Shown: positions 32,704 to 41,266, numbered from the stretch's first letter. The stretch is 64,000 nt of DNA from Aquabacter sp040049275 (GCF_040049275.1 NZ_JBDZDT010000002.1:124001-188000); one strand, 5' to 3'. The notes: a model not told the origin generated them from the letters alone. A program made the numbers and translations.

Positions 32704-34530
32704 ATGTGCATCAATTGCAGCCTGAATGAAGCCTTGGGCGGTTTCGCAGCGGACGCCGTGACGGAGCCCCGCTTCAGGATGAGCCGCCGGCGTTTCATGG
32801 GCGGCACCATCGCCTGCACCGCGGTGGCAACCACGGCAGCGGTGTCTTCCGCGCCCTTTGCAGCCCTGGCGCAGACCGCGCCCGCCGGCACCGACATCAT
32901 CTTCCGGGGTGGCAAGGTCTACACCCAGAACCCGGCGCAGCCCTGGGCCGAGGCGCTGGCCGTGAGCGGCAAGACCATCTCGGCGGTGGGCTCCAATGCT
33001 GACATCGACAAGCTGAAGGGGGCGGGCACCAAGGTGGTGGAGCTGAACGGCCGCCTCGTCATGCCCGGCTTCGTGGAAGGGCACATCCATCCCTTCCTCG
33101 GCTCCTTCCTCACCGCCGGCGTGGACCTCCAGGTGCCGACCCGCGAGGAGGCACTTGCCGCGATCGCGCGCTTCGCCAAGGAGAACCCCAAGGGGACCAT
33201 CCGCGGCTTCGGCTGGCGGGTGGACATGTTCCCGCCCGAGGGGCCCACCCGGCAGGACCTCGACAAGATCATCCCGGACCGGCCGGCCTTCTTCATCGCC
33301 ATTGACGGCCACAGCCTGTGGGCCAACAGCAAGGCGCTGGAAATGGCCAAGGTGGACAAGGACACGCCGGATCCCATCCCGCGCTTCTCCTATTATGTGC
33401 GCGACGAGAAGGGCTATCCCACCGGCTATGTGCTGGAGGTGAACGCGGTGCTCGCCGTGGTGAACGCCATCGAGCCCATCTCGCTCACGGCCCTCGGCGG
33501 CCTCATGGAGGCGTGGCTGCCCAAGGCGGCGGCGGCGGGCATCACTTCTATCTTCGATGCGGGCGTGCCGCCCATCGGCAGCGACCAGGCGACCATCCTC
33601 AACGTCTATGTGGACGCCGAGAAGCGCGGCCGCCTGCCGTTCCGCGTGGTCGGCTCCTGTATCGTGAAGTCGCCGCCCATCGACGATGCGGTCCAGCAGA
33701 TCCAGGACATCCGCAAGAAGGTGTCGTCCGAGCTGGTGCAGGTCAATTTCGTGAAGATCATCGGCGACGGCACGCAGGAGGGCTACACGGCCTGGCTGGT
33801 GGAACCCTATTCCGACAAGCCCGATTTCTCCGGCGCCTCGCCCTTCTCAGAAGAAGAGTGGGCGAAGCTGGTGGGCATGACGGACGCCGCCGGCTTCGAT
33901 GTCCATATCCATGCCTGCGGCGACCGCACCGCGCGTGTGGCGCTCGACGCCATCGAGAAGGCTATCAAGGCCAATCCGCCACGCGAGCGTCGGCACTCCA
34001 TCGCCCACCTCGTCTATGTGACCGACCAGGACATTCCGCGCTTCGCCAAGCTGGGGGTGAACTCCCAGTTTTCCGCCAACTGGTTCTCGGCGGACCCAGA
34101 CACGTCCGAGATCCTGAAGGACCGCTATGGTGAGCGGCAGAAGAAGCTCTACCGCGTCGCGTCCACGCTGAAGTCCGGCGGGCGCGTCTCGTTCGGCACC
34201 GACTGGCCGGCGGCGGGCTATTTTTCCACTTACAAGCCGCTGGATTCCATCCAGATCGCGGTGACGCGCCAGCTCATCGGCAAGGCGACGAACCCGGTGC
34301 TCGGCCCCGAGGAGGAGCGCCTTACGCTGGTCCAGGCGGTGCACGCCAGCACCATGGGCGGCGCCCACCAGATCCGCATGGAAGACAAGATCGGCTCGCT
34401 GGAGGCGGGCAAGCTGGCCGACCTCGTCGTGCTGGAGAAGAACATCTTCGAGGGCAGCGTCCACGACATCGCCCATACGAAGATCGACCTGACGCTGATG
34501 AACGGGAAGGTCACACACGGCAGTGTGTGA
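32704..34530 (+). CDS. Tat-exported amidohydrolase, YtcJ-like
   Basis: A 608-residue metal-dependent hydrolase of the amidohydrolase 3 family. After 26 residues beginning MCINCSLNEALGG comes a twin-arginine signal (MSRRRFMGGTIACTAV) ending near AALAQTAPAG. The barrel has metal ligands in VEGHIHPFLG, HIHACGDRTARVAL, HSIAHL and GTDWPAAGY. Substrates of this family are usually N-acyl or N-formyl compounds; none can be chosen. It is divergent from nrtA and has its own ribosome-binding site. The gap of about 400 bases between them holds the nrt leader and nothing else I could recognise. Confidence 0.85.
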   Translation: MCINCSLNEALGGFAADAVTEPRFRMSRRRFMGGTIACTAVATTAAVSSAPFAALAQTAPAGTDIIFRGGKVYTQNPAQPWAEALAVSGKTISAVGSNADIDKLKGAGTKVVELNGRLVMPGFVEGHIHPFLGSFLTAGVDLQVPTREEALAAIARFAKENPKGTIRGFGWRVDMFPPEGPTRQDLDKIIPDRPAFFIAIDGHSLWANSKALEMAKVDKDTPDPIPRFSYYVRDEKGYPTGYVLEVNAVLAVVNAIEPISLTALGGLMEAWLPKAAAAGITSIFDAGVPPIGSDQATILNVYVDAEKRGRLPFRVVGSCIVKSPPIDDAVQQIQDIRKKVSSELVQVNFVKIIGDGTQEGYTAWLVEPYSDKPDFSGASPFSEEEWAKLVGMTDAAGFDVHIHACGDRTARVALDAIEKAIKANPPRERRHSIAHLVYVTDQDIPRFAKLGVNSQFSANWFSADPDTSEILKDRYGERQKKLYRVASTLKSGGRVSFGTDWPAAGYFSTYKPLDSIQIAVTRQLIGKATNPVLGPEEERLTLVQAVHASTMGGAHQIRMEDKIGSLEAGKLADLVVLEKNIFEGSVHDIAHTKIDLTLMNGKVTHGSV

Positions 34531-34581
34531 TGATGGGTACGGGCAGTTCTGCCAAGCATCGGCCGTGCCCAAGTGCCGGCT

Positions 34582-34675
34582 GTCATGGCCGGGCTTGTCC
34601 CGGTCATCCACGAGGCTCCGCTGGGTGCCTGCTTAGGGGCGAGACGTGGATACCCGGGACAAGCCCGGGCATGAC
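34582..34675. repeat. Family B palindromic repeat, copy B3
   Basis: Left arm GTCATGGCCGGGCTTGTCCC, right arm GGGACAAGCCCGGGCATGAC, about 50 bases between. It fills most of the 167-base gap between the convergent amidohydrolase and solute-binding protein genes. Confidence 0.85.
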
Positions 34676-34697
34676 GGTTCGTCCAGGTGAAGAGCCC

Positions 34698-35525
34698 TCA
34701 GCGGAACGCGGCGCTCAGCATCTCCGGCGGGAACAGCGTGTCCGCGCCGGCGATGCTTGCCGTGCCCGCTTTTAGCCATTTGGCGATCAGGCGGTCCAGC
34801 GTCCCGTCCTGGGCGAAGCCCGCCTGGATGCGGTTGATATCGTCCCGCAGCGGATCGCCCTTGCGCACGCTGATGGCGAGGAATTCGCAGGTGATGGCGG
34901 TCTGGACGATCCTGAGGTCGGGATAGGACCGCAGCAGATACTGCATCACCGGCGCGAGCTTCATGACGGCATCGCAGCGGCCCGCTGAGACATCGCCGAG
35001 GGCTGTCTCGATCTGGTCATAGGCATAGACCTTCACCGCCGCGGCGCGGCCTTCCGCCACCAGCTTGTCCGCCACCGGCTGGCTGGTATTGCCGGCCTGG
35101 ACGCCGATGGTGAGGCCCTTCAAGTCATCGATGGATTTGACCTTCGGCAGGCGCTTCGCATTCACCACCAGCGACTGGCCAGAAACCGCATAAGGCGCGC
35201 AGAAATCCACGATCTGCGCACGCCCGCGCGTCGCCGTGGTGCCGGAGGCGATGCAGTCATAAGTGCCGGCGCCGAGGCCGGCGAAGATGTCGTTGAAGTT
35301 GGCCCCCTCATAGGGGACGAGGCGCCAGGGGCGGCCAAGCGCCTTCGCGATGAGCCGGGTCAGGTCCATGTCGAAGCCGATGGGGCCTTTATCGGTCATC
35401 AGCTCGAAGGGCGGGTCGGGGAGGGCGGAGCCGACGCGGTAGTCGGGAGCTGCGGCAGAGCCGGGCCGTTCGGTGGCAGCGAGCGCCGTGGCTCCAAGGC
35501 CGGCAATGAGATGGCGGCGCCTCAT
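34698..35525 (-). CDS. ABC-type amino-acid-like solute-binding protein, no transporter nearby
   Basis: A 275-residue periplasmic binding protein of the bacterial extracellular family 3 type. A signal peptide (RRRHLIAGLGATALAATERPGSAAA) precedes YRVGSALPDPPFELMTDKGP, then GFDMDLTRLIAKALG, and later LKGLTIGVQAGNTSQPVAD. No permease or ATPase gene adjoins it, so it either serves a transporter elsewhere or is a stand-alone sensor-type protein. It lies between a convergent amidohydrolase and rimM on the same strand, about 90 bases after rimM. Confidence 0.85.
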   Translation of the reverse strand: MRRRHLIAGLGATALAATERPGSAAAPDYRVGSALPDPPFELMTDKGPIGFDMDLTRLIAKALGRPWRLVPYEGANFNDIFAGLGAGTYDCIASGTTATRGRAQIVDFCAPYAVSGQSLVVNAKRLPKVKSIDDLKGLTIGVQAGNTSQPVADKLVAEGRAAAVKVYAYDQIETALGDVSAGRCDAVMKLAPVMQYLLRSYPDLRIVQTAITCEFLAISVRKGDPLRDDINRIQAGFAQDGTLDRLIAKWLKAGTASIAGADTLFPPEMLSAAFR

Positions 35526-35617
35526 GCTTCCTCTCCCAGCGGCCTTCAGGCACCCATCAGACCCGGGACGTCCTGGTTTCGCAACGTCTCCTTAGGGAGG
35601 AAACCCGCGCGCCGCCG

Positions 35618-36154
35618 TCAATCCGGCTTGTCCTCTTCCGCTTCTTCCTCGCCTTCCGTTTCCGCGGGCTCCACCACCACCACACGGCGGCCGGGGATAT
35701 CGATCACCGGCACCGCTTCCTTGGTGAAGGGGATAAGCCGCGTCTTGCCGCCACCTTCGGGGGCGTATTCCAGGATGTCGCCCGCGCCGAAATCGAACAT
35801 GGCGGTGACGGTGCCGAGCCGCATCCCCGCCGGGTCTTCCACGGCAAGGCCGATCAGGTCGGCATGGTAGAAGGTGTCCTCGTCATCGGCCGGAGGCAGG
35901 GCGTCGCGGGAGACGTAGAGATCGGTATTGGTGAGGGCCTCGGCCGCGTTGCGGTCGTCGACGCCCTTCAGCCGGGCGACGAAGTGGTCCTTGGCGGCGC
36001 GCATCGTCGCGATGTGGAAGGCGCGCTTCCCGCCCGCATCCGTGAGGTCATAGTGCTTCAGAGCGAGCGGGTCGTCGCCGAAGGCGAACAGCCGCACCTC
36101 GCCCCGCACACCGTGCGGCGCGCCGATCCGGGCGATGAGGACACGGTCGGTCAT
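35618..36154 (-). CDS. rimM: 16S rRNA processing protein RimM
   Basis: A 178-residue protein: N-terminal RimM domain (VLIARIGAPHGVRGEVRLF), then a C-terminal PRC barrel (DTFYHADLIGLAVEDPAG), then an acidic tail EGEEEAEEDKPD. RimM assists maturation of the 30S head. It follows rpsP as in most bacteria. The usual next genes, trmD and rplS, are absent; a binding protein gene follows instead. Confidence 0.93.
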   Translation of the reverse strand: MTDRVLIARIGAPHGVRGEVRLFAFGDDPLALKHYDLTDAGGKRAFHIATMRAAKDHFVARLKGVDDRNAAEALTNTDLYVSRDALPPADDEDTFYHADLIGLAVEDPAGMRLGTVTAMFDFGAGDILEYAPEGGGKTRLIPFTKEAVPVIDIPGRRVVVVEPAETEGEEEAEEDKPD

Positions 36155-36197
36155 TGGATGGGCGAACCCTATAACGGAACCCTAACCCTGTAAGCGG

Positions 36198-36224
36198 CCA
36201 TGGCCGGGTCAAGCCCGGCCATGG
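36198..36224. repeat. Family B palindromic repeat, single arm B8
   Basis: A near-perfect palindrome CCATGGCCGGGTC-A-AGCCCGGCCATGG in the 91-base spacer between rpsP and rimM. In the shared mRNA it would form a strong hairpin and may tune the ratio of RpsP to RimM. Confidence 0.75.
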
Positions 36225-36245
36225 CATGCCGTCAGGCGAAAAGCC

Positions 36246-36635
36246 TCACTCGGCGGAGGCGGCTTCCTCGGCCGGGGCAGCAGCCGCGGCGGCAGCAGCC
36301 TCTTCCTTCTTGGCGCGCTCGGCGGTCCGCTCCTGGGCCTTCTTGCCGGGCTCGGCCTTCTTCGGGTTGTTGCGGGCGTCACGCTTCAGCAGGCCGTGGG
36401 CGTCCAGGAAGCGGGCGACGCGGTCGGTGGGCTGGGCGCCCTTTTCGAGCCAGGCCTTGGCCTTCTCCACGTCGAGCACCACGCGGTTCTCCGCGTCCTT
36501 GGCCAGCAGCGGGCTGAAGGTGCCGATGCGGTCGATGAAACGGCCGTCGCGGGGCGAGCGGGCGTCGGCGATGACGATACGGTAGTAAGGACGCTTCTTG
36601 GCGCCGCCACGGGCGAGCCGGATCTTCAGGGACAT
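36246..36635 (-). CDS. rpsP: 30S ribosomal protein S16
   Basis: A 129-residue protein. The first 85 residues are S16 (MSLKIRLARGGAKKRPYYRI and DGRFIDRIGTFSPL); the rest is an Ala/Lys/Glu-rich extension (AAAAAAAPAEEAASAE) that is common in alphaproteobacteria. It lies between ffh and rimM, the standard order. Confidence 0.96.
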   Translation of the reverse strand: MSLKIRLARGGAKKRPYYRIVIADARSPRDGRFIDRIGTFSPLLAKDAENRVVLDVEKAKAWLEKGAQPTDRVARFLDAHGLLKRDARNNPKKAEPGKKAQERTAERAKKEEAAAAAAAAPAEEAASAE

Positions 36636-36688
36636 GGTCTTCTTCCTTTCAAGTCTTCGGGTTCTGCGTTTTCGTCGTTTTCACATTC

Positions 36689-36818
36689 GTCATCCCCGGA
36701 CTTGATCCGGGGATCCCCCGGTGGTCGCGGAGATGCCCGGGAAGTCGGCTGTTGCCGACTTCCCTCTTGGGGAGCTGAAGTCGGAAACATCCGACTTCAG
36801 GTCAAGCCCGGGCATGAC
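36689..36818. repeat. Family B palindromic repeat with nested hairpins, copy B4
   Basis: Outer arms GTCATCCCCGGACTTGATCC and a right arm ending GTCAAGCCCGGGCATGAC. Between them are two further perfect hairpins: GAAGTCGG-CTGTTG-CCGACTTC and CTGAAGTCGGA-AACA-TCCGACTTCAG. It lies in the 206-base ffh-rpsP spacer and is the most complex copy in the window. Confidence 0.85.
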
Positions 36819-36841
36819 GGCTGTTCATGGGGAGCCGGAGC

Positions 36842-38377
36842 TCACTTCTTCTTCGAGCCTCCCAGTCCAGGAAGGCCGCGCGGCAGGCCGCCGCCCAGGC
36901 CCGGCAGATTGCCGGGGAAGGTGGGGGGCAGGCCCTTGCCGAGGCCGGGCATGGTGGGCGGCAGCCCGCCGGCGCCGCCCGGCAGCTTCTCTGCCATCTG
37001 CTGGAGCGCCTCGGGCGAGGGCGCGCCGCCGCCCATGCCGAACATGCTGGCGAGCCCGGCCATGGGGCCGCGCTTTCCGGCCGAGCCCATGGCCTTCATC
37101 ATGTCCGCCATCTGGCGGTGCATCTTCAGGAGGCGATTGATCTCCTCCACCTTGGTGCCGGAGCCGGCGGCCACGCGGCGCTTGCGGGAGGCGTCGAGCA
37201 CCTTCGGGTTGCGCCGCTCGTGCCGCGTCATGGAATTGATGATGGCGGTCTGGCGCTTGAACACCTTGTCGTCGATGTTCGCCGAGGCGATCTGGTTCTT
37301 CATCTTGGCGACGCCGGGCAGCATGCCCATGAGGCCCGACATGCCGCCGAGCTTCTGCATCTGGGCCAGCTGGTCCCGCAGGTCCTCCAGATCGAATGCG
37401 CCCTTGCGCATCTTCTCGGCGGTGGCCTTGGCCTTCTCGATGTCGATATTCTCGACGGCCTTCTCGACCAGGGCCACCACGTCGCCCATGCCGAGGATGC
37501 GGCCCGCGACGCGCTTGGGATCGAAATCCTCCAGCGCGTCCATCTTTTCGCCGGTGCCCATGAGCTTGATGGGCTTGCCGGTGACGGCGCGCATGGAGAG
37601 CGCCGCGCCGCCGCGGCCATCGCCGTCGGCGCGGGTGAGGATGATGCCGGTGAGGCCGACGCGCCCGTCGAACGCCTTCGCGGTGTTCACCGCGTCCTGG
37701 CCGGTGAGGCTGTCGGCCACCAGCAGCACTTCATGCGGGCTCGTGGCGGCCTTCACCTCGGCCACTTCGGCCATCAGCGCTTCATCGAGCGTGACGCGGC
37801 CGGCGGTGTCCAGCATCACCACGTCGTAATTGCCGAAGCGCCCCGCCTCCATGGCGCGCTTGGCGATCTGCACGGCGGATTGGCCGGGAACGATGGGCAG
37901 CGTCGCCACGCCCACCTGTGTGCCCAGCGTCGCCAGCTGCTCCATGGCGGCCGGGCGGCGGGTGTCGAGGGAGGCCATCAGCACGCGCTTCTTGCCCTTC
38001 TCGGACAGGCGCTTGGCGATCTTGGCGGTGGACGTCGTCTTGCCCGAACCCTGGAGGCCGACCATGAGGATCGGCACGGGGGCGGGGGCGTTGAGGTCGA
38101 TGGGATCCGCGTCCGAGCCCAGTACGGCGACCAGCTCGTCATGGACGATCTTCACCACCAGCTGGCCGGGGGTCACCGACTTGACCACCTCGACGCCGAC
38201 GGCCCGCGCGCGCACCTTCTCGATGAACTCGCGCACCACATCGAGGGCGACGTCCGCCTCGATCAAAGCGCGGCGCACCTCGCGCATGGCTTCTCCGACG
38301 TCCGCCTCGCTGAGCGCGCCGCGTCGCTTGAGCTTGTCGAGTATGCCGCCGAGGCGGTCGGAAAGGCTGTCGAACAT
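36842..38377 (-). CDS. ffh: Signal recognition particle protein Ffh
   Basis: A 511-residue SRP54 homologue. The N domain starts MFDSLSDRLGGILDKLKRRG. The G domain has the P-loop GLQGSGKTTSTAKIA, then DTAGR and TRADGDGRGGAALS. The M domain has the methionine-rich hairpins (MGMLPGVAKMKNQ and LLKMHRQMADMMKAM) that bind signal sequences and 4.5S RNA. The C-terminus is an unusual Gly/Pro/Leu-rich tail of about 60 residues ending GLPGLGGSKKK. It heads the ffh-rpsP-rimM group. Targets inner-membrane proteins to FtsY. Confidence 0.96.
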   Translation of the reverse strand: MFDSLSDRLGGILDKLKRRGALSEADVGEAMREVRRALIEADVALDVVREFIEKVRARAVGVEVVKSVTPGQLVVKIVHDELVAVLGSDADPIDLNAPAPVPILMVGLQGSGKTTSTAKIAKRLSEKGKKRVLMASLDTRRPAAMEQLATLGTQVGVATLPIVPGQSAVQIAKRAMEAGRFGNYDVVMLDTAGRVTLDEALMAEVAEVKAATSPHEVLLVADSLTGQDAVNTAKAFDGRVGLTGIILTRADGDGRGGAALSMRAVTGKPIKLMGTGEKMDALEDFDPKRVAGRILGMGDVVALVEKAVENIDIEKAKATAEKMRKGAFDLEDLRDQLAQMQKLGGMSGLMGMLPGVAKMKNQIASANIDDKVFKRQTAIINSMTRHERRNPKVLDASRKRRVAAGSGTKVEEINRLLKMHRQMADMMKAMGSAGKRGPMAGLASMFGMGGGAPSPEALQQMAEKLPGGAGGLPPTMPGLGKGLPPTFPGNLPGLGGGLPRGLPGLGGSKKK

Positions 38378-38589
38378 GGGTCCGTCCGGTGATCTCCGGT
38401 CTTGCGACCGAAGGTGTTTCGCGAGAATGCGCCCAACGCCGAACGCGCCCGAGGGCGCAACGCGCTGTCGGGCGGTGGCCTCCGGGATCAGGTCCCGGTC
38501 GGCTGGATCGGCGTGGCCGTCCTCTTGAAGGGCGCGTTCTTAGCACCGGAAGGCGGGCGAGACAATGGCGGCGCTGTCTCTTCCGGCCT

Positions 38590-38709
38590 TCCCCCTCCCC
38601 AGCCCTCCCCCGCAAGCGGGAGAGGGGGCGCATCGGCGCGGTTGGAGATGATGTCCGGCCCCTCCGATTTCACCCTCTCCCGCTTGCGGGGGAGGGCAGG
38701 GAGGGGGAA
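38590..38709. repeat. Family A inverted-arm repeat, copy A4
   Basis: Arms CTCCCCCGCAAGCGGGAGAG and CTCTCCCGCTTGCGGGGGAG, with the right-hand type of arm first. It takes up much of the 358-base gap between the anti-sigma gene and ffh. The remaining roughly 210 bases next to ffh presumably carry the ffh promoter; I could not fix its boxes. Confidence 0.85.
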
Positions 38710-38735
38710 GGCGAGGCGCAAGCCTCGCCCGGTCC

Positions 38736-39545
38736 TCACAAAGCCACGCTGGTGGTTCCCTTCATCAGCACCGGCCCCGTGGGCCGTCCGACGGGCGAGC
38801 CGCCTTGAGGCTCAAGGGTGATCTCGAACAGCTGGTTCGGCGCGGTGCGCGGCAGGTCTCTCAAATTCAGCCGGATGGTGCGGGCCTCGCCAGTGAGACC
38901 GATGGAGACCGGGCCGCGGGCCGGGTCCCACAGGGTCCACACTTCCAGGGTCCGCCCCTCCGGCACGGGGATGGTCCGCAGCGGGATCAGCTCCGCCGTG
39001 CCGTCGGCGAAAGCGTTCACCACCGCCGCCGGCTCGCCCTGGGGGCTCATGAGCACCGCCACGAAGGCCGGTGCCGGCCCCCGGCCGAGCGGGCCGATAA
39101 TGACCCCGAGAGCCAGCAGCACGGTCGCCGCCGCGCCGGCGAAGCTCGCGAAGCGCCAGAAGCCGAGATTGCGCCACAGGGCCGAGAAGGCGCCGGCCGG
39201 GCTCGGCACAAGCGGGGGCAAGGTGGCCGGCCGGGCGGCCGTGCCGGCGGGCGTCTCCACGGATCGCAGGCGTGCGCGCTCCACTTCGGCTTCCGGCGCC
39301 GCGGCTGGCGTCGCATCCAGGGTGGCGGATATGCGCGCCAGCAAAGCGTCCGGCGCCTCAAGGGGCAAAGCGGTGGCATCCAGCTCAGCGAAACGCGCGC
39401 GCCAGTCCTCGACCGCCGCGCGGAAGGCGGGATCGTCCTTTACGAGGGCAGCGGCCCGGACCTCTTCGTCCGCATCCAGCAGGCCGAGCACATGCTCGGC
39501 GGCGAGGCGGTCGAAGTCTTCGGGGGTGAGATCCTGCGCGCTCAT
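38736..39545 (-). CDS. Anti-sigma factor, RskA/anti-sigma-K type
   Basis: A 269-residue membrane protein. The N-terminal 100 residues form an anti-sigma domain (LTPEDFDRLAAEHVLGLLDA and AVEDWRARFAEL), then a linker, one transmembrane helix (FASFAGAAATVLLALGVIIG, about residues 132-152), and a C-terminal RskA-like extracytoplasmic domain with VPEGRTLEVWTLWDPARGPVS. It shares ATGA with the ECF sigma gene, so it is translated with it. It should hold that sigma at the membrane until an envelope signal arrives. Confidence 0.88.
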   Translation of the reverse strand: MSAQDLTPEDFDRLAAEHVLGLLDADEEVRAAALVKDDPAFRAAVEDWRARFAELDATALPLEAPDALLARISATLDATPAAAPEAEVERARLRSVETPAGTAARPATLPPLVPSPAGAFSALWRNLGFWRFASFAGAAATVLLALGVIIGPLGRGPAPAFVAVLMSPQGEPAAVVNAFADGTAELIPLRTIPVPEGRTLEVWTLWDPARGPVSIGLTGEARTIRLNLRDLPRTAPNQLFEITLEPQGGSPVGRPTGPVLMKGTTSVAL

Positions 39546-40108
39546 GCCATGCACTCCCGCAGGGTGAGCAATGCGCGGCGGATCCAGGATTTCATGGTGC
39601 CCAGCGGCACGCCGAACCGCCCCGCCAGCTCGCCATGGGTGAGGCCGTTGGCATAAGCGAGCACGATGGCGGTGCGCTTCAGGGGCTCCAGGCGCTCCAG
39701 GCAGCTCTTGAGCCGGCCGGTCTCGGACAGGCGGAGCATGGCGCCCTCCGGGCTCTCCTCCTCGCTCGTAAGGCCCAGCGGCTCGTAATCCTCGATCAGC
39801 TCGGTGCGCTTCTCGCCGCGCAGGATGTTCAGGGAGCGGTTGCGCAGGATGGCGTAGATCCAGGTGCGCCCGCCGCCCCGCGCCTGATCGAACGTCGCCG
39901 CCTGCCGCCAGACGAGGACGAAGGTGTCGTGAACCGCCTCCTCCGCCAGCGCCTGCCGACGCAGCATCCGCCGGGCGACGCCCAGCATCTGCGCGGCCTC
40001 GCGCTGATAGATGGCGTGCAAGGCGGCGCGCTCACCGCGCGCGCAGGCGATGATGGAGGCTTCCATATCGAAGCCCCCCTCCGCTGCGCTCCCGGATGCC
40101 GCTTTCAT
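39542..40108 (-). CDS. ECF sigma factor, SigK-like
   Basis: A 188-residue extracytoplasmic-function sigma factor. Region 2 is AALHAIYQREAAQMLGVARR and AEEAVHDTFVLVWRQA, with GRTWIYAILRNRSLNILR as region 2.4; region 4 is LKRTAIVLAYANGLTHGELAG and FGVPLGTMKSWIRRAL. The ATG at 40108 has AAGGACGG upstream. It overlaps the RskA-type anti-sigma gene (ATGA). A divergent DUF4394 gene begins about 190 bases away, and both promoters carry the same boxes, so the sigma probably drives itself and that gene. Confidence 0.92.
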   Translation of the reverse strand: MKAASGSAAEGGFDMEASIIACARGERAALHAIYQREAAQMLGVARRMLRRQALAEEAVHDTFVLVWRQAATFDQARGGGRTWIYAILRNRSLNILRGEKRTELIEDYEPLGLTSEEESPEGAMLRLSETGRLKSCLERLEPLKRTAIVLAYANGLTHGELAGRFGVPLGTMKSWIRRALLTLRECMA

Positions 40109-40137
40109 GTGCCGTCCTTCGCTCCCGTTGGGAGAGC

Positions 40138-40163
40138 CTACACGCGGGGAGGGCAAACGGATG
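40138..40163 (-). promoter_or_regulatory. Predicted ECF promoter for the sigma/anti-sigma operon
   Basis: On the minus strand CATCCG-N14-GTGTAG, 30 bases before the sigma start codon. The same boxes at the same spacing occur on the plus strand at 40223-40248. The reciprocal arrangement with identical spacing points to autoregulation by the ECF sigma. Confidence 0.68.
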
Positions 40164-40222
40164 CAGGGGGCAGCGATTTTGCGGCTGAATTTTTAGCGAG
40201 GATTTTTTTTTGAGGTGGCCCG

Positions 40223-40248
40223 CATCCGCCCCCGCTCCTGCCGTGTAG
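40223..40248 (+). promoter_or_regulatory. Predicted ECF promoter for the DUF4394 gene
   Basis: CATCCG-N14-GTGTAG on the plus strand, 47 bases before ATG 40296. It matches the minus-strand copy base for base in both boxes and in spacing, while the 14-base spacers differ. This argues that the boxes, not the region as a whole, are conserved. Confidence 0.68.
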
Positions 40249-40295
40249 CCCCTTCGACCGGCTGATCGGGCCGGCTTTCAACGGGAGACACGAAC

Positions 40296-41078
40296 ATGCT
40301 GAGACAGACCCTCCTCGCCTCGCTGCTCGCCACCGTGGCCATTGCGGGCGCCAAGGCCGAGACCGTCGCCGCTTTGGTGGGCGACGACACCATCGCCATG
40401 GTCGATACCAAGGCCAAGAAGGTGGACAAGAGCTGGAAGATCTCCGGCATCTCCGGAAAAGTGCTGGGCATCGACGTGCGCCCCGCCGACGGCATGCTCT
40501 ATGCCGTGATTGATGACGGCTCCGTGGTCACGGTGGACACCGCCACCGGCAAGGCCACGCAGAAATCCAAGCTGGAAAGCATGCTTCCGGCCGGCGTCGT
40601 GGCGACCGTCGATTTCAACCCCGTCGCTGACCGCCTGCGCATCATCGGCTCGGACGGCACGAACCTTCGGGTGAATGTGGATGACGGCAAGGTCACCCGC
40701 GATGGCAATCTCAACTTCGCCGGCTCGGACCCCATGAAGGAGATAAAGCCCAGCGTGGTGGCGGGCGCCTACACCAATTCCATGAAGGGCACCAAGGAGA
40801 CCGCTCTCTACGACATCGACGCCACCGGCGCGGTGCTGAAGCAGGCCCCGCCCAATGACGGCGTGCTCAACACCGTGGGCAAGCTCGGCATGTCCGGCAA
40901 GGGCGCGGCCTTCGACATCGTCACCGACGGCACTGGCGGGAATGCCGCCTGGCTCATGTCCGGCGACACGCTCTATGTGGTGGATCTTGTCACTGGCAAG
41001 GGCACGGCCGCGGCGAAGATCGACGGCGTCAAGGGCACGGTGCGCGACATCGCCGCCTTGCCGGCGAAAGCGATGTGA
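40296..41078 (+). CDS. Secreted DUF4394 domain protein
   Basis: A 260-residue exported protein. A signal peptide (MLRQTLLASLLATVAIAGAK) is followed by a repetitive beta-rich domain (LVGDDTIAMVDTKAKKVDKS, VDFNPVADRLRIIGSDGTNL, GAYTNSMKGTKETALYDIDA), the pattern of DUF4394, probably a beta-propeller. In many proteobacteria this family sits next to an ECF sigma and RskA-type anti-sigma, as here. It is probably the output gene of that system. Biochemical role unknown. Confidence 0.85.
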   Translation: MLRQTLLASLLATVAIAGAKAETVAALVGDDTIAMVDTKAKKVDKSWKISGISGKVLGIDVRPADGMLYAVIDDGSVVTVDTATGKATQKSKLESMLPAGVVATVDFNPVADRLRIIGSDGTNLRVNVDDGKVTRDGNLNFAGSDPMKEIKPSVVAGAYTNSMKGTKETALYDIDATGAVLKQAPPNDGVLNTVGKLGMSGKGAAFDIVTDGTGGNAAWLMSGDTLYVVDLVTGKGTAAAKIDGVKGTVRDIAALPAKAM

Positions 41079-41122
41079 GGCGGGAGTAGGGTTCGACCTC
41101 TCCCCGGCGACGGCTGCCTCGC

Positions 41123-41240
41123 TCCCTCTCCCGCTTGCGGGGGAGGGCTGGGGAGGGGGCCCTCAATAGAACGGCGCTTGCAAGCTTTAGGAGCCGACAC
41201 TTCCCCCTCCCTAATCCTCCCCCGCAAGCGGGAGAGGGAA
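41123..41240. repeat. Family A inverted-arm repeat, copy A5
   Basis: Arms CTCTCCCGCTTGCGGGGGAG and CTCCCCCGCAAGCGGGAGAG, about 45 bases apart, in the 188-base gap between the convergent DUF4394 gene and the next minus-strand gene. Confidence 0.85.
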
Positions 41241-41266
41241 TTGCGTTGTGCTTCTGGGAAAAGCGC

